Counted from the first letter of the stretch, positions 20,794 to 29,102 are shown. The stretch is DNA of 30,401 bases from JAIOQA01 sp035493675 (GCA_035493675.1 DATJIA010000086.1:1-30401); one strand, 5' to 3'. The notes: generated from the letters alone by a model not told the origin. A program made the numbers and translations.

Positions 20794-21673
20794 GCGAGCC
20801 CGATCCGGCCAGAGCGCCGCCGATCACGCCGAGCGCGGCGCCGGCGACGACGATCAGCGCGGCCTGGGCCGCGGGCAGGAAGCTGACCGGCGCGTCGATC
20901 ACGTGCGCGAGCGAGCTGACGACGCGATCGGCGAACGCGTGATAGAGCGACCACGCGGCGACCAGCGCGAGCAGCGCGCCGACCGCGCCCTGCAGCGCGC
21001 CGGCGATCACCGCCGGCAAGCGCGTGAAGCGCGCGGGCGCGCCCAGGAGCCTCGCGACCCGCGCTTCGTCGTCGTGCGACTCCATGCGCAGGCGCAAGGT
21101 CGCGGCGACGACCCACACCGCGGCGGCGCCGAGCACGAACAAGAGCGCCCACGCGGCGGCGCGCAACGATGCGAGCACGGCGCCGACCTGATCGATCCAT
21201 TCGCCGCTGACCTCGACGTCTTCGACGTCCTGGGTGGCGCGCAGCGCGTCGACCAGCGGCGACGCGGCGGCGACGTCGCGCACGCCCGGCGCGAGCGTGA
21301 TCTCGAGCGACATCGGCAGCGCGCTGTCGTCGACGCCCGCGAGCAGATCGTCCTTGCCGCCGAGCGCGGTGCGCAGGCGGCGCGCGGCCTCGTCGGGCGC
21401 GATGACCTCGACGGTCTCGACGCCGCTGGTCGCGCGCAGCTGCGCGGCGACTTGATCGGCGCGCGCGCCCGACGCTTGCGGCGTGAAGTACACGACCATG
21501 CTCGCGCCGCCGCGCCACGAAGACGTCCACGTCTGCACGTTGGTGGCGGCGACGCGGACGATCGCGAACGCGGTGAGCGCGGCGGCGATCGCGCCGATCG
21601 CCCAGATCGCGAGGCGCGGGCGCTCGATCGCGAGGCGGGCGCTGCGGCGGAGGAGGTAGGCGGCGCGGGTCAT
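20780..21673 (-). CDS. ftsX: FtsX-like membrane protein
   Basis: This is a 297-aa protein with four predicted membrane segments at about 21-43, 172-194, 221-243 and 266-288. A periplasmic loop (about 44-170), in the position where FtsX binds its cell-wall hydrolase regulator, follows the first. The cytoplasmic RVARLLGAP stretch resembles the FtsX motif contacting FtsE. The order with ftsE upstream and an EnvC-like gene downstream supports the name. The ATG at 21673 directly follows the stop of a 57-aa ORF. Confidence 0.88.
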   Translation of the reverse strand: MTRAAYLLRRSARLAIERPRLAIWAIGAIAAALTAFAIVRVAATNVQTWTSSWRGGASMVVYFTPQASGARADQVAAQLRATSGVETVEVIAPDEAARRLRTALGGKDDLLAGVDDSALPMSLEITLAPGVRDVAAASPLVDALRATQDVEDVEVSGEWIDQVGAVLASLRAAAWALLFVLGAAAVWVVAATLRLRMESHDDEARVARLLGAPARFTRLPAVIAGALQGAVGALLALVAAWSLYHAFADRVVSSLAHVIDAPVSFLPAAQAALIVVAGAALGVIGGALAGSGSRARA

Positions 21674-21847
21674 TTATCGACGGCGGTGAGCGCCGAGCGG
21701 AGCGGGCTCCACGCGGCGCTCGAACGGTCCGGAGACGATGTCGAAGATCTCGGTCGGCGAGTCTTCACGGCGATCGAGCCGCGGCGGCGGCGCGATGACT
21801 CGTCGCGGGGCGCGCGGGGTCTTGCGGACTTTGCGGCGTTCGCTCAC
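21674..21847 (-). CDS. 57-aa basic protein between ftsE and ftsX
   Basis: A GTG at 21847 overlaps the ftsE stop (GTGA), and the TAA at 21676-21674 directly precedes the ftsX ATG, so the frame exactly fills the ftsE-ftsX gap. The product has an Arg/Lys/Pro-rich first half (KTPRAPRRVIAPPP) and a more acidic middle (DSPTEIFDIVSG), ending in Arg residues. It has no signal peptide or membrane segment. A cytoplasmic partner of FtsE/FtsX is inferred only from position. It is too short for default gene callers and may have been missed. Confidence 0.65.
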   Translation of the reverse strand: MSERRKVRKTPRAPRRVIAPPPRLDRREDSPTEIFDIVSGPFERRVEPAPLGAHRRR

Positions 21848-22635
21848 CGAGCTCCTCGCGAGCGCGCGACCGCGGGGAACTCGATGATCGGCGCGAGCTC
21901 CGGCTCGGCGGGCATCGCCTCGATCACGATCTCCTCCGGCACGTCCTCGTCGATCGTGACGAGATCGGTCACGTCGACCAAGCGGCCTCGATGGACCATG
22001 AGCTGGCGCCAGCCGAGGCGATCGGCCGCGGCGATCAGATGGGGATCGCGTCCGGCGACCAGCACCGCGGCGCCGAGGCTCGCGGCCTCCTGCAGCGCGC
22101 CCGCGATCAGATCCGCGCCTTCGCCGTCCTGCATCGCGGTCGGCTGATCGGCGAGCAAGAGCGATGGCGCGCGGACCAGCGCGCGCGCGATCGCGACCCG
22201 CTGGCGCTCGGCGCCGGACAGCTCGTGGACGTGCGCGTGCGCGTGATCGGCGAGGCCGAGGCGCCCGAGCGCGGCCGCGGCCCGCGCGTTGGCGTCGCGG
22301 CGCGGGACGTGATCGATCTCGAGCGGCAGCTCGACGTTCGCGAGCGCGGTGCACTCGGGGAGCAGCTGCAGATCCTGCGGGATGACGCCGAGCCGGCGGC
22401 GCAGCGCGAGCAGCGACGAGCGGCGCAGGCGCGCGAGGTTGCGGCCGAACAGCGACACCGTGCCCTCGGCCGGCGCGACATCGCCGATCAACGCCGAGAT
22501 CAAGGTCGTCGTCCCCGCGCCGGCGCACCCGGTGATCAGCACGACGTCGCCGCGGTTGACGGTGAGGTCCACGCCCGCGAACAGCGGCGCGGCCGCGCGC
22601 GGTCGCTCGAGACGCACTCCGGCCAGCTCGATCAT
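21844..22635 (-). CDS. ftsE: FtsE-like ABC protein with degenerate ATPase motifs
   Basis: This is a 263-aa protein with the FtsE layout: Q-loop VIPQDLQLLPE (Q87), signature LSGAERQRVAIARAL (139-153) and D-loop region. Three key catalytic positions are changed. Walker A reads GCAGAGTTT with T42 for Lys, Walker B reads LLLADQPT with Q164 for Glu, and the switch region reads VAGRD with R196 for His. An acidic/hydrophobic tail (about 225-263) extends beyond normal FtsE. The protein probably binds or scaffolds FtsX without normal ATP hydrolysis. An active paralogue could exist elsewhere in the genome. Confidence 0.88.
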   Translation of the reverse strand: MIELAGVRLERPRAAAPLFAGVDLTVNRGDVVLITGCAGAGTTTLISALIGDVAPAEGTVSLFGRNLARLRRSSLLALRRRLGVIPQDLQLLPECTALANVELPLEIDHVPRRDANARAAAALGRLGLADHAHAHVHELSGAERQRVAIARALVRAPSLLLADQPTAMQDGEGADLIAGALQEAASLGAAVLVAGRDPHLIAAADRLGWRQLMVHRGRLVDVTDLVTIDEDVPEEIVIEAMPAEPELAPIIEFPAVARSRGAR

Positions 22636-22679
22636 GCTTCGGTGGTACGCCCGGCCCGCGCGGCGGGCAAAAAAACGGC

Positions 22680-22685
22680 TATCGT
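22680..22685 (+). promoter_or_regulatory. Putative -10 box TATCGT, leaderless spacing
   Basis: CTATCGT is followed by 6 nt and the GTG at 22692. A run of seven A residues precedes it. The gap to the divergent ftsE start is only 56 nt. No Shine-Dalgarno sequence is visible. Confidence 0.45.
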
Positions 22686-22691
22686 GAGCGC

Positions 22692-23444
22692 GTGAAGCGG
22701 CTCGGGGTCCTGCTCGCGTGCAGCGGGTGTCTCAACAGCGATCCCAAGCCGGATCCCAAGGTTGGAGATCTCGAGAAGCGCCTGCTCGCCGCCGAGCAGC
22801 GGCTCACCGCGATCGAGAACGGCGGCACCAAGATCGACATCCATCGCGTCGCCGGCGAGATCTGGGATCGCGGGCGCGACGCGGGGCTCTCCGGTCCGCC
22901 CGGCGAGCTCGGGCCGCCGGGGCCGATCGGGCCCGCCGGTCCGGTCGGGCCCGTCGGTGGCAACGGTCCGCCCGGTCCGGAAGGTCCGGCGGGTCCCTCG
23001 GGTCCGCCCGGTCCGCCGGGCCCCGAAGGCGCGCAAGGCGTGCCCGGCCTGCAAGGTCCGCAGGGCGTGCAAGGCCAACAAGGGCCGAAGGGCCCGAACG
23101 GCCCGCCCGGTCCCGCCGGCGCGTACGCGGGCAAGCGCGACGTGATCCGCCACGAGCAGCGCGTCTCCGCGGATCCCGGCCTGGTCGTCAGCGCGGTCGC
23201 GACCTGCGACAAGAACGCGGAGCTCGTGGTCGCGGGCGGTTGCTACGCGGATCCGATGTGGATGGCGCAGCTGATCGCGACGCGACCGCTGTCGCTCGGC
23301 GATCTCTCGCAGCAGGCCGGGTGGCGATGCGACTACCGCAACGCATCGCCCTCCTCGACCATCGAGGTCATCGCGGAGGTCTATTGCGTGCGACCGCTCA
23401 CTTACGCCACACCCACGCCGGCGCCGACGCCGGCGCCGCAATGA
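22692..23444 (+). CDS. Collagen-like (Gly-X-Y) lipoprotein
   Basis: This is a 250-aa protein with lipobox LLAC (Cys10). A short coiled coil (about 24-44: LEKRLLAAEQRL) may start trimer formation. Residues 65-145 are 27 uninterrupted Gly-X-Y triplets rich in Pro, able to form a collagen-like triple helix. A globular C-terminal domain (about 148-235) has four Cys (C172, C184, C213, C232), then a Pro/Thr/Ala tail. It is expected to be a trimeric surface stalk. The stop codon overlaps the GH31 start (ATGA), so the two proteins are probably made together. Confidence 0.88.
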   Translation: MKRLGVLLACSGCLNSDPKPDPKVGDLEKRLLAAEQRLTAIENGGTKIDIHRVAGEIWDRGRDAGLSGPPGELGPPGPIGPAGPVGPVGGNGPPGPEGPAGPSGPPGPPGPEGAQGVPGLQGPQGVQGQQGPKGPNGPPGPAGAYAGKRDVIRHEQRVSADPGLVVSAVATCDKNAELVVAGGCYADPMWMAQLIATRPLSLGDLSQQAGWRCDYRNASPSSTIEVIAEVYCVRPLTYATPTPAPTPAPQ

Positions 23445-25834
23445 AGTACGCACTCCTGCTGTTGGTCGCCGCGTGCGGCGACGACGCGATCGCTCCCGTG
23501 ATCACCACGCGCGGCGACGTCCGCGTGATCGTGCGCGCGGTGCCCGCGTCGATCGAGATCGATCGCGGCGATCGGGTCGTGTGGCGCACCGGCGATCAGA
23601 TGTCCGAGTTCCGGACCGCCGACGCGAGCGCGCAGATGCTGCTCGGCTCGTTCAAGATCGAGGACGAGAAGGTCGCAGATGCGCCATGGACCGTCGTCTC
23701 CGAGCTCTCCGAGCTCGAAGCGACCGATCGCGGCGCGCGTTTCACGCTCCGCGCGGACGGACGCGACGTCGGATCGGGCACCGTCAGCCTCGACGGCGAG
23801 CACGCGGAGATCGCGCTGCGCTTCACCGACGGCGACCGCGCGTCGCTGTCGTCGCGGTGCGATCCGAGCGAGCACTTCCTCGGGCTCGGCGGCCAATCGT
23901 GGGACGTCGATCATCACGGCCAGACCGTGCCGCTCTGGGTCCAAGAAGACGGCATCGGCAAGACCGAGCAAGCCGACGACGACTGGGACGGCGTGTGGTT
24001 CCTGACCGGCCGCCGCCACTCGACGCACTCGCCGATCCCGATGCTCGTGTCGTCGGGCGGCTACGGCCTCGCGCTCGCGACCGACACGCGCGCGGTGTTC
24101 GCGCTGTGCAGCGAGGATCCCGAGGTCGCGCGCTACGAGGCGTGGAGCCGCGAGCTCGATCTGCACGTCTTCGTCGGCGACTTGCCGCACGCGGTCGATC
24201 AGATGACCGCGTGGGTCGGACGTCCCGACCCGCCGCCGCGCGTGATCTTCGCGCCGTGGATGGACGCGATCTTCGGATCGACCAACGTGCGGCGCGTCGC
24301 CGATGCGGCGCGCGCCGCCGGGATCGCGGCGAGCGTGATCTGGACCGAGGACTGGCGCGGCGGCATGGACTCGGGCACCGGCTACGCGCTCGACGAGGAC
24401 TGGCACTTCGATCCCGCGATCTATCCGGACTTCGCGCAGCTCGCGACCGATCTGCACGCGAACGGCTTCCTCTTCCTCACGTACAACAACACGTTCGCCG
24501 ACTCGGCGGCCGACATCTATCAGGAGGCGATCGATGGCGGCTACACGATCCATCACGGCGACGGCACGCCCTACAACTTCATGGGCGTGACCTTCCACGA
24601 CTCGACGCTGCTCGATCTGTCGAACCCCGCGGCGGTCGCATGGGCGAAAGATGTCTATCGCGTCGGGCTCGATCTCGGCGCCGACGGATGGATGGCCGAC
24701 TACGGCGAGTGGCTGCCGACCGACGCCACGCTCGCGAGCGGCGAGGACGCGCTCGCGGTGCACAACCGGTACGCGCGCGATTGGGCGCAGCTCAATCACG
24801 ATCTCGCGGTCGAGCGGCGCGCCGCCGGCAAGCCGTTCCTCTACTTCATGCGATCGGCATGGCTCGGCTCGCAGCCGCTCGTGCAGGTCTTCTGGCCCGG
24901 CGACCAGCAGACCGACTTCTCGCTCGGCGACGGCTTCCCGTCGGTGATCCCGATGGCGATCGGGCTCGGCGTCACGGGCTTCCCGTATTTCGGATCGGAT
25001 CTCGGCGGCTACATGAGCCAGACGACCGCGCCGACGTCGAAGGAGCTGTGGTTCCGCTGGTGCGCGCTCGCGGCGCTCTCGCCGGTGATGCGCACACACC
25101 ACGGACGCAGCGCGCGCGAGGACTGGAGCTGGGAGAAGGACGCGGAGACGACCGCGCTGTTCCGCCGGTGGACGCGCTTCCACATGCAGCTCGTGCCGTA
25201 CTTCGAGTCGCTGTCGGCGGAGGCTCGAGCGCATGGCGCGCCGATGATCCGGCCGATCGCGTGGACGTATCCCGACGCCGGCGACTGGGCGTGGAAGACG
25301 ACCGACGAGTACTTGCTCGGCGATGTCTTGGTCGCGCCGGTGATCGTCGAGGGCGCCGTGGCTCGCACGGTGACGTTGCCGTCCGGATCTTGGTATCCGC
25401 TGCTCGGCGGCGCGGCGGTTTCGGGAGGCGATCAGACGGTCGCGGCGCCGCTCGGCGAGATCCCCGCGTTCGTGCCCGGTGGAACGATCATCCCCGCGTG
25501 GCCCGACGGCGTGACGACCGTGATCGGGCCGAACGCGACCGATCCGATCGATCGCGAGCTGTGGATCTGGCCCGGCGATCCGTCCGCGGCGCCGCGCTCT
25601 CGCTGCGAAGGCGACGGCACCACCTGCTACGCGTGGACGCCGCGCAGCGGCGAGGTCGGCGCGCCGATCGCCGCGACCTGGAACGGCGCGCCGATCACGC
25701 TCGCGCAGGACGGCGGCACGACGATCGCGCAGGTCCAAGGCACCGGCACGCTGGTCTTCGCCGGCGGCGGCACGCTCGTCACGACCGGCGGCGCGCCGAA
25801 CCGCACGCTGCGCGTCTTGCTACGGATTCAGTAG
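23441..25834 (+). CDS. GH31 alpha-glycosidase lipoprotein (YihQ-like clade)
   Basis: This is a 797-aa protein with lipobox VAAC (Cys12), so it is an exported, membrane-tethered enzyme. The GH31 barrel shows nucleophile D420 in WMADYGEW and acid/base D488 in WPGDQQTDF, then SDLGGY and SPVMRTHHG. The 68-residue spacing and the surrounding motifs resemble E. coli sulfoquinovosidase YihQ. However, by my recollection of YihQ the sulfonate-binding Gln, Arg and Trp near the first WTEDW motif align with Glu, Ala and Glu here. The substrate is therefore probably another alpha-linked sugar. Its 3' end overlaps the converging gene by 7 nt. Confidence 0.9.
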   Translation: MKYALLLLVAACGDDAIAPVITTRGDVRVIVRAVPASIEIDRGDRVVWRTGDQMSEFRTADASAQMLLGSFKIEDEKVADAPWTVVSELSELEATDRGARFTLRADGRDVGSGTVSLDGEHAEIALRFTDGDRASLSSRCDPSEHFLGLGGQSWDVDHHGQTVPLWVQEDGIGKTEQADDDWDGVWFLTGRRHSTHSPIPMLVSSGGYGLALATDTRAVFALCSEDPEVARYEAWSRELDLHVFVGDLPHAVDQMTAWVGRPDPPPRVIFAPWMDAIFGSTNVRRVADAARAAGIAASVIWTEDWRGGMDSGTGYALDEDWHFDPAIYPDFAQLATDLHANGFLFLTYNNTFADSAADIYQEAIDGGYTIHHGDGTPYNFMGVTFHDSTLLDLSNPAAVAWAKDVYRVGLDLGADGWMADYGEWLPTDATLASGEDALAVHNRYARDWAQLNHDLAVERRAAGKPFLYFMRSAWLGSQPLVQVFWPGDQQTDFSLGDGFPSVIPMAIGLGVTGFPYFGSDLGGYMSQTTAPTSKELWFRWCALAALSPVMRTHHGRSAREDWSWEKDAETTALFRRWTRFHMQLVPYFESLSAEARAHGAPMIRPIAWTYPDAGDWAWKTTDEYLLGDVLVAPVIVEGAVARTVTLPSGSWYPLLGGAAVSGGDQTVAAPLGEIPAFVPGGTIIPAWPDGVTTVIGPNATDPIDRELWIWPGDPSAAPRSRCEGDGTTCYAWTPRSGEVGAPIAATWNGAPITLAQDGGTTIAQVQGTGTLVFAGGGTLVTTGGAPNRTLRVLLRIQ

Positions 25835-26952
25835 CAGACGACGTTGTTGCCGAAGCCGGGCGCGCGGCCGATGTCCTCGGCGCCCGCGGTGGTCTCGTGC
25901 CCGAGCGCGTCGAAGATGCGCACGCCGGCCTTGCCGAACGTGCTGTCGACGACGACCGCGTAGCCGTTCGGGCACGCGGCGAGATCGGTCGCGACCATCG
26001 TCGGCGGCGTCATCGCCTGCGGCCACAGCTGCAGCGACGCGAGATCGAGCGCGACGACCTTGCCCGAGAGGTTGAAGCTCGCGTCGTACGCGGTCGAGTC
26101 GATCCACAGCGACTTGCCGTCGGGCGCGAGCTCGAAGTGGTTCGCGATGCCGCCGATCGCCGCGTTGGTCACCGCGCAGCCGTTCGCCGCCGGCGTGCCG
26201 GTCGTCTTGATGCGCGCGAGGCAGCCCGTCGAGAAGTCCTGGAAGTCGGGCGCGAGCGCCATCACGAGATCGCCGTCGAGGCCCGGCACCTGCAGCAGAT
26301 AACCGACCGGGTTCGCGGACGGCAGCTCGAACGACGACGTCATCTTCAGCTGCGCGGGATCGATCACCGCGACCTTCGCGTTGCCGCGCGGCGCGAAGTG
26401 ATCGTCGAGCGTGCCGCACACCGCGAACAGCTTGTCGCCGGCGGCGATCACCGAGACGCAGTCGGGGTGACCGTCGACGTCGAGCGACGACAGATCGATC
26501 GTCTTCGGCTCGGCCTTCGGATCGTTCCGATCGATCACGAGGATGCCGCTCGCCGCGAGCGCCGCGACGTAGAGCGTGTCGCCGACCGGCGCGACGTCCT
26601 GCGGGTTCATGCCGGCGCCGGTGCCGAACTGCCCGACCAGCGCGAGCGAGCCGCGCGCCAGCACGGTGATGTTGTCGCCGCTCGCGCGGTTGATCACGAA
26701 GATCTCGTCGCCGTAGCGGCGGATGAACGGATCACCGCCCGCGACGCCGGCGATCGCGTTCGGCGTGATGGTGCCCGACGGCACGCGCACGGTCGTGAGG
26801 ATGCCGGTGACGTTGAAGTCGCCGGCGACCACCACCGCGGTCGCGACCCCGGACAGGCCGGCGTCGGGTTGTTCGCCCGGGCCGGTGCCGGTGCCTTTGA
26901 GGTTGTCGCCGCACGCGGCGACGGCCAGGAGCGCGATCAAGGTTCTCTTCAT
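25828..26952 (-). CDS. Beta-propeller lipoprotein in the cobalamin operon (BtuG-like candidate)
   Basis: This is a 374-aa protein with lipobox VAAC (Cys14) and a short Gly/Pro/Asp tether. The rest repeats YncE-like blades, with strands such as YGDEIFVINR, VGDTLYVAAL, GDKLFAVCG, DGKSLWIDS and YAVVVDS. Its ATG follows the receptor stop by 1 nt, so it is co-transcribed under the cobalamin riboswitch. In Bacteroides, BtuG is a surface beta-propeller lipoprotein that captures cobalamin for BtuB; an analogous role is inferred here from fold and position only. A general propeller lipoprotein is the alternative. Confidence 0.8.
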   Translation of the reverse strand: MKRTLIALLAVAACGDNLKGTGTGPGEQPDAGLSGVATAVVVAGDFNVTGILTTVRVPSGTITPNAIAGVAGGDPFIRRYGDEIFVINRASGDNITVLARGSLALVGQFGTGAGMNPQDVAPVGDTLYVAALAASGILVIDRNDPKAEPKTIDLSSLDVDGHPDCVSVIAAGDKLFAVCGTLDDHFAPRGNAKVAVIDPAQLKMTSSFELPSANPVGYLLQVPGLDGDLVMALAPDFQDFSTGCLARIKTTGTPAANGCAVTNAAIGGIANHFELAPDGKSLWIDSTAYDASFNLSGKVVALDLASLQLWPQAMTPPTMVATDLAACPNGYAVVVDSTFGKAGVRIFDALGHETTAGAEDIGRAPGFGNNVVCY

Positions 26953-26953
26953 G

Positions 26954-29071
26954 TCAGTGGTTCCATTCGAGGGTCAGGTAGAAGGCGCGGCCGGGCAGTG
27001 GATAGCCACCGAAGTCGGCGATCGCGCGGGGAACGGAGGTGAGGTCGGGTGACGGCGGCGGGCGCAGCGCGACCTGCTCGACGCGCAGATCGCCGAGGTT
27101 CTTGCCCTCGACGCCGACGAGCACGCCGCCGCCGAGCTCGACCTTCACGCCGGCGCCGATCAGCGCGCGCGGCGGGATCTCGTCGAGGTTCGATTGGTCG
27201 AGGAAGCTGCCCGCGGTGTACGCGACGTCGGCGAACACGACCGCGAGGTGGTGATCGATCGTGCGCGCGAGATCGCCGCGCGCGTAGAGCTCGTGCACCG
27301 GGCGGCCCGGGATGCGCTTGCCGTCGTAGCTCATCTGCGTCGAGCGCTGGGTCGCGTCGGCGAACGTGTAGTTGCCCGCGAACGTGAAGAGCTTGGCGAG
27401 GCGCCACGTCACCGCGAGCTCGCCGCCGCGCACGTCGGCGTCGCCGAGGTTGAGCGGGCGCGCGACCAAGCCGCCGGTCGCCACGAACGCGATCGCGTCG
27501 CGCGGGCGCGCGACGAAGCCGGCCGCCTCGATCATCACGCGATCGAAGTCGCCCTCGTCGTCGACCGCGCCGTCGGGCGCCCACACGAGCCCGAGGTCCG
27601 CGGACGGTCCGGTTTCCGGACGAAGGTCGGGCGTGCCGACGACGAAGCCGCGATCGCCGTACAGCTCGACGACGGTCGGCATGCGCGCGTACCAGCCCGC
27701 GCTCGCCTTGATCGCGAAGTCGTCGGTCGCGAGCACGCGCACGCCGAGGCGGGGGCTCGGCAACAGATCCGATCGCGCCGGCGCGGGCGCCTTGCCGTAC
27801 TCGAGCACGACGCCGATCGGATCGGTGCGCGCGGCGTCGAGGCGCGCGGCCGGCGTGACGATCACGCGCGCGTGATCGAACGCGAGATCGTCGGCGAGCG
27901 CGAGGCCGATCGCGCCGCGCCGCCCGCGCGCGGTCGGGCGCATGCCGGTCGCGTCCTCGTCGCGGAACCAATCGCCGCGCAGATCGACCGCCGCGCTCGC
28001 GTCGTGGCGCCCGCGCTCGAGCTTCCACGCGCTGGTCGCGCCGAGGCTGATCGTCAGGTACCGGCGATCGTCGTGGTTGACGCCGATCTCGTCGAACGGA
28101 TCGCGATAGCGCTGCGCCTCGACCAGCGCGTACGCGCGCGCGGTCGTGACGATCGGATCGAACGTGCCGATCGCCTGCGCGCTCGCGAGCCCGCTCCAGG
28201 TCGAGAGGGTCGAGCGCGTCGACTGCGCCCACGCGCTGCCGGGCACGCCCTGCTTCTTCGTCATCGCGCCGACGCCGCCGCGCCACGTCCACGATCCGCG
28301 CACGCCGCCCGCGCGCGCGGCGCCGTCGAGCTGGTCGTAGCCGTCGTTGCTGCGGGTCGCGACGTGATCGTCGGACGGATCGAGGTTGGTGCCGCCGTCG
28401 TCGAAGTACGAGAAGTCGCCGGTCGCGCCCGCGTAGCCGATCGACGCCCACGTCGCGAGGTCCGACGGATCGCCGTCACCGCGCGCGACGCGCAGCTCGC
28501 GCGCGCCGAACGATCCGCCGCCGAGCTTCGCGTGCCACACCTCGCCGCGCGGCCCGCGCCCGAGCGGCGTGATGATGTCGAGCGCGCCGCCGAGCGCCGC
28601 GCCGCCGTACTCGACCGGCGCGCCGCCGCGATAGAGCTCGAGCCGATCGATGTCGCCGCTGTCGAACCTCCCGAGGTCCGAAGTGACCGACGCGATGCGC
28701 GACACCGGCACGCCGTCGACGAACACCGCGGTCTGGCCCGGCGCCTCGCCGCGCACCGAGATCGACGCGAACGCGCCGAGCCCGCCGAGCGATCGCACGT
28801 GCGCGCCGACCGTCGCGCCGACCAAGTCCGCCACCGTCGCGCGCTCGCCCGCGTGATCGTCGACGTGCACCACCGTCACGAACGGCGCGCTCGCCAGCGC
28901 CCGCGTGCGATCGCGCGCGCTCGCCTCGGCGCCGGTGAGATCCGCGGGCCCGCCGCGCGGCGCGCCGAGCACGACGACCGTCTCGCCGCCTACGACTGGC
29001 GGCGGATCGTCGGCGAATGCTCGTGATGACACGAGCAACGCGCAAAGCGCGATGTGCTTCCTCAGGTCCAA
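26954..29071 (-). CDS. btuB: TonB-dependent cobalamin receptor (BtuB-type)
   Basis: This is a 705-aa outer membrane receptor. The TTG start at 29071 has GAGGGG upstream and begins a signal peptide (cleavage after AFA, residue 20). A TonB-box-like ETVVVL is at 30-35. The plug domain (about 62-168) has ISVRGEAPGQTAVFVDGVPV and YRGGAPVEYGGAALGGALDIIT. The rest forms a 22-strand-type barrel ending in FYLTLEWNH. A full cobalamin riboswitch precedes it, which makes vitamin B12 or a related corrinoid the likely cargo, moved with TonB energy. No BtuCDF genes are seen nearby. Confidence 0.9.
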   Translation of the reverse strand: MDLRKHIALCALLVSSRAFADDPPPVVGGETVVVLGAPRGGPADLTGAEASARDRTRALASAPFVTVVHVDDHAGERATVADLVGATVGAHVRSLGGLGAFASISVRGEAPGQTAVFVDGVPVSRIASVTSDLGRFDSGDIDRLELYRGGAPVEYGGAALGGALDIITPLGRGPRGEVWHAKLGGGSFGARELRVARGDGDPSDLATWASIGYAGATGDFSYFDDGGTNLDPSDDHVATRSNDGYDQLDGAARAGGVRGSWTWRGGVGAMTKKQGVPGSAWAQSTRSTLSTWSGLASAQAIGTFDPIVTTARAYALVEAQRYRDPFDEIGVNHDDRRYLTISLGATSAWKLERGRHDASAAVDLRGDWFRDEDATGMRPTARGRRGAIGLALADDLAFDHARVIVTPAARLDAARTDPIGVVLEYGKAPAPARSDLLPSPRLGVRVLATDDFAIKASAGWYARMPTVVELYGDRGFVVGTPDLRPETGPSADLGLVWAPDGAVDDEGDFDRVMIEAAGFVARPRDAIAFVATGGLVARPLNLGDADVRGGELAVTWRLAKLFTFAGNYTFADATQRSTQMSYDGKRIPGRPVHELYARGDLARTIDHHLAVVFADVAYTAGSFLDQSNLDEIPPRALIGAGVKVELGGGVLVGVEGKNLGDLRVEQVALRPPPSPDLTSVPRAIADFGGYPLPGRAFYLTLEWNH

Positions 29072-29078
29072 CGGTCAC

Positions 29079-29102
29079 CCCTCGTAACGCTCGTTCCGAG
29101 GG
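29079..29102 (-). promoter_or_regulatory. Hairpin sequestering the btuB ribosome binding site
   Basis: On the minus strand CCCTCG (29102-29097) pairs with CGAGGG (29084-29079), with an inner AAC/GTT pairing. The 3' arm includes the GAGGGG ribosome site just before the TTG start. This is the expected position of the expression-platform stem (P13) of cobalamin riboswitches. Confidence 0.7.

Noticed and set aside
23441..25834. Sulfoquinovosidase assignment for the GH31 protein
   Set aside because: The sulfonate-recognition positions do not match, so only the GH31 family is claimed.
22692..25834. Collagen-like and GH31 frames as a single fusion protein
   Set aside because: They are in different frames, with stop TGA at 23442-23444 overlapping a new ATG and lipobox; this is translational coupling, not a fusion.
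23473..27042. Long plus-strand open frame across GH31 and the propeller gene
   Set aside because: Arg-rich translation without motifs; the GH31 catalytic motifs are in another frame of the same strand and the propeller is on the other strand.
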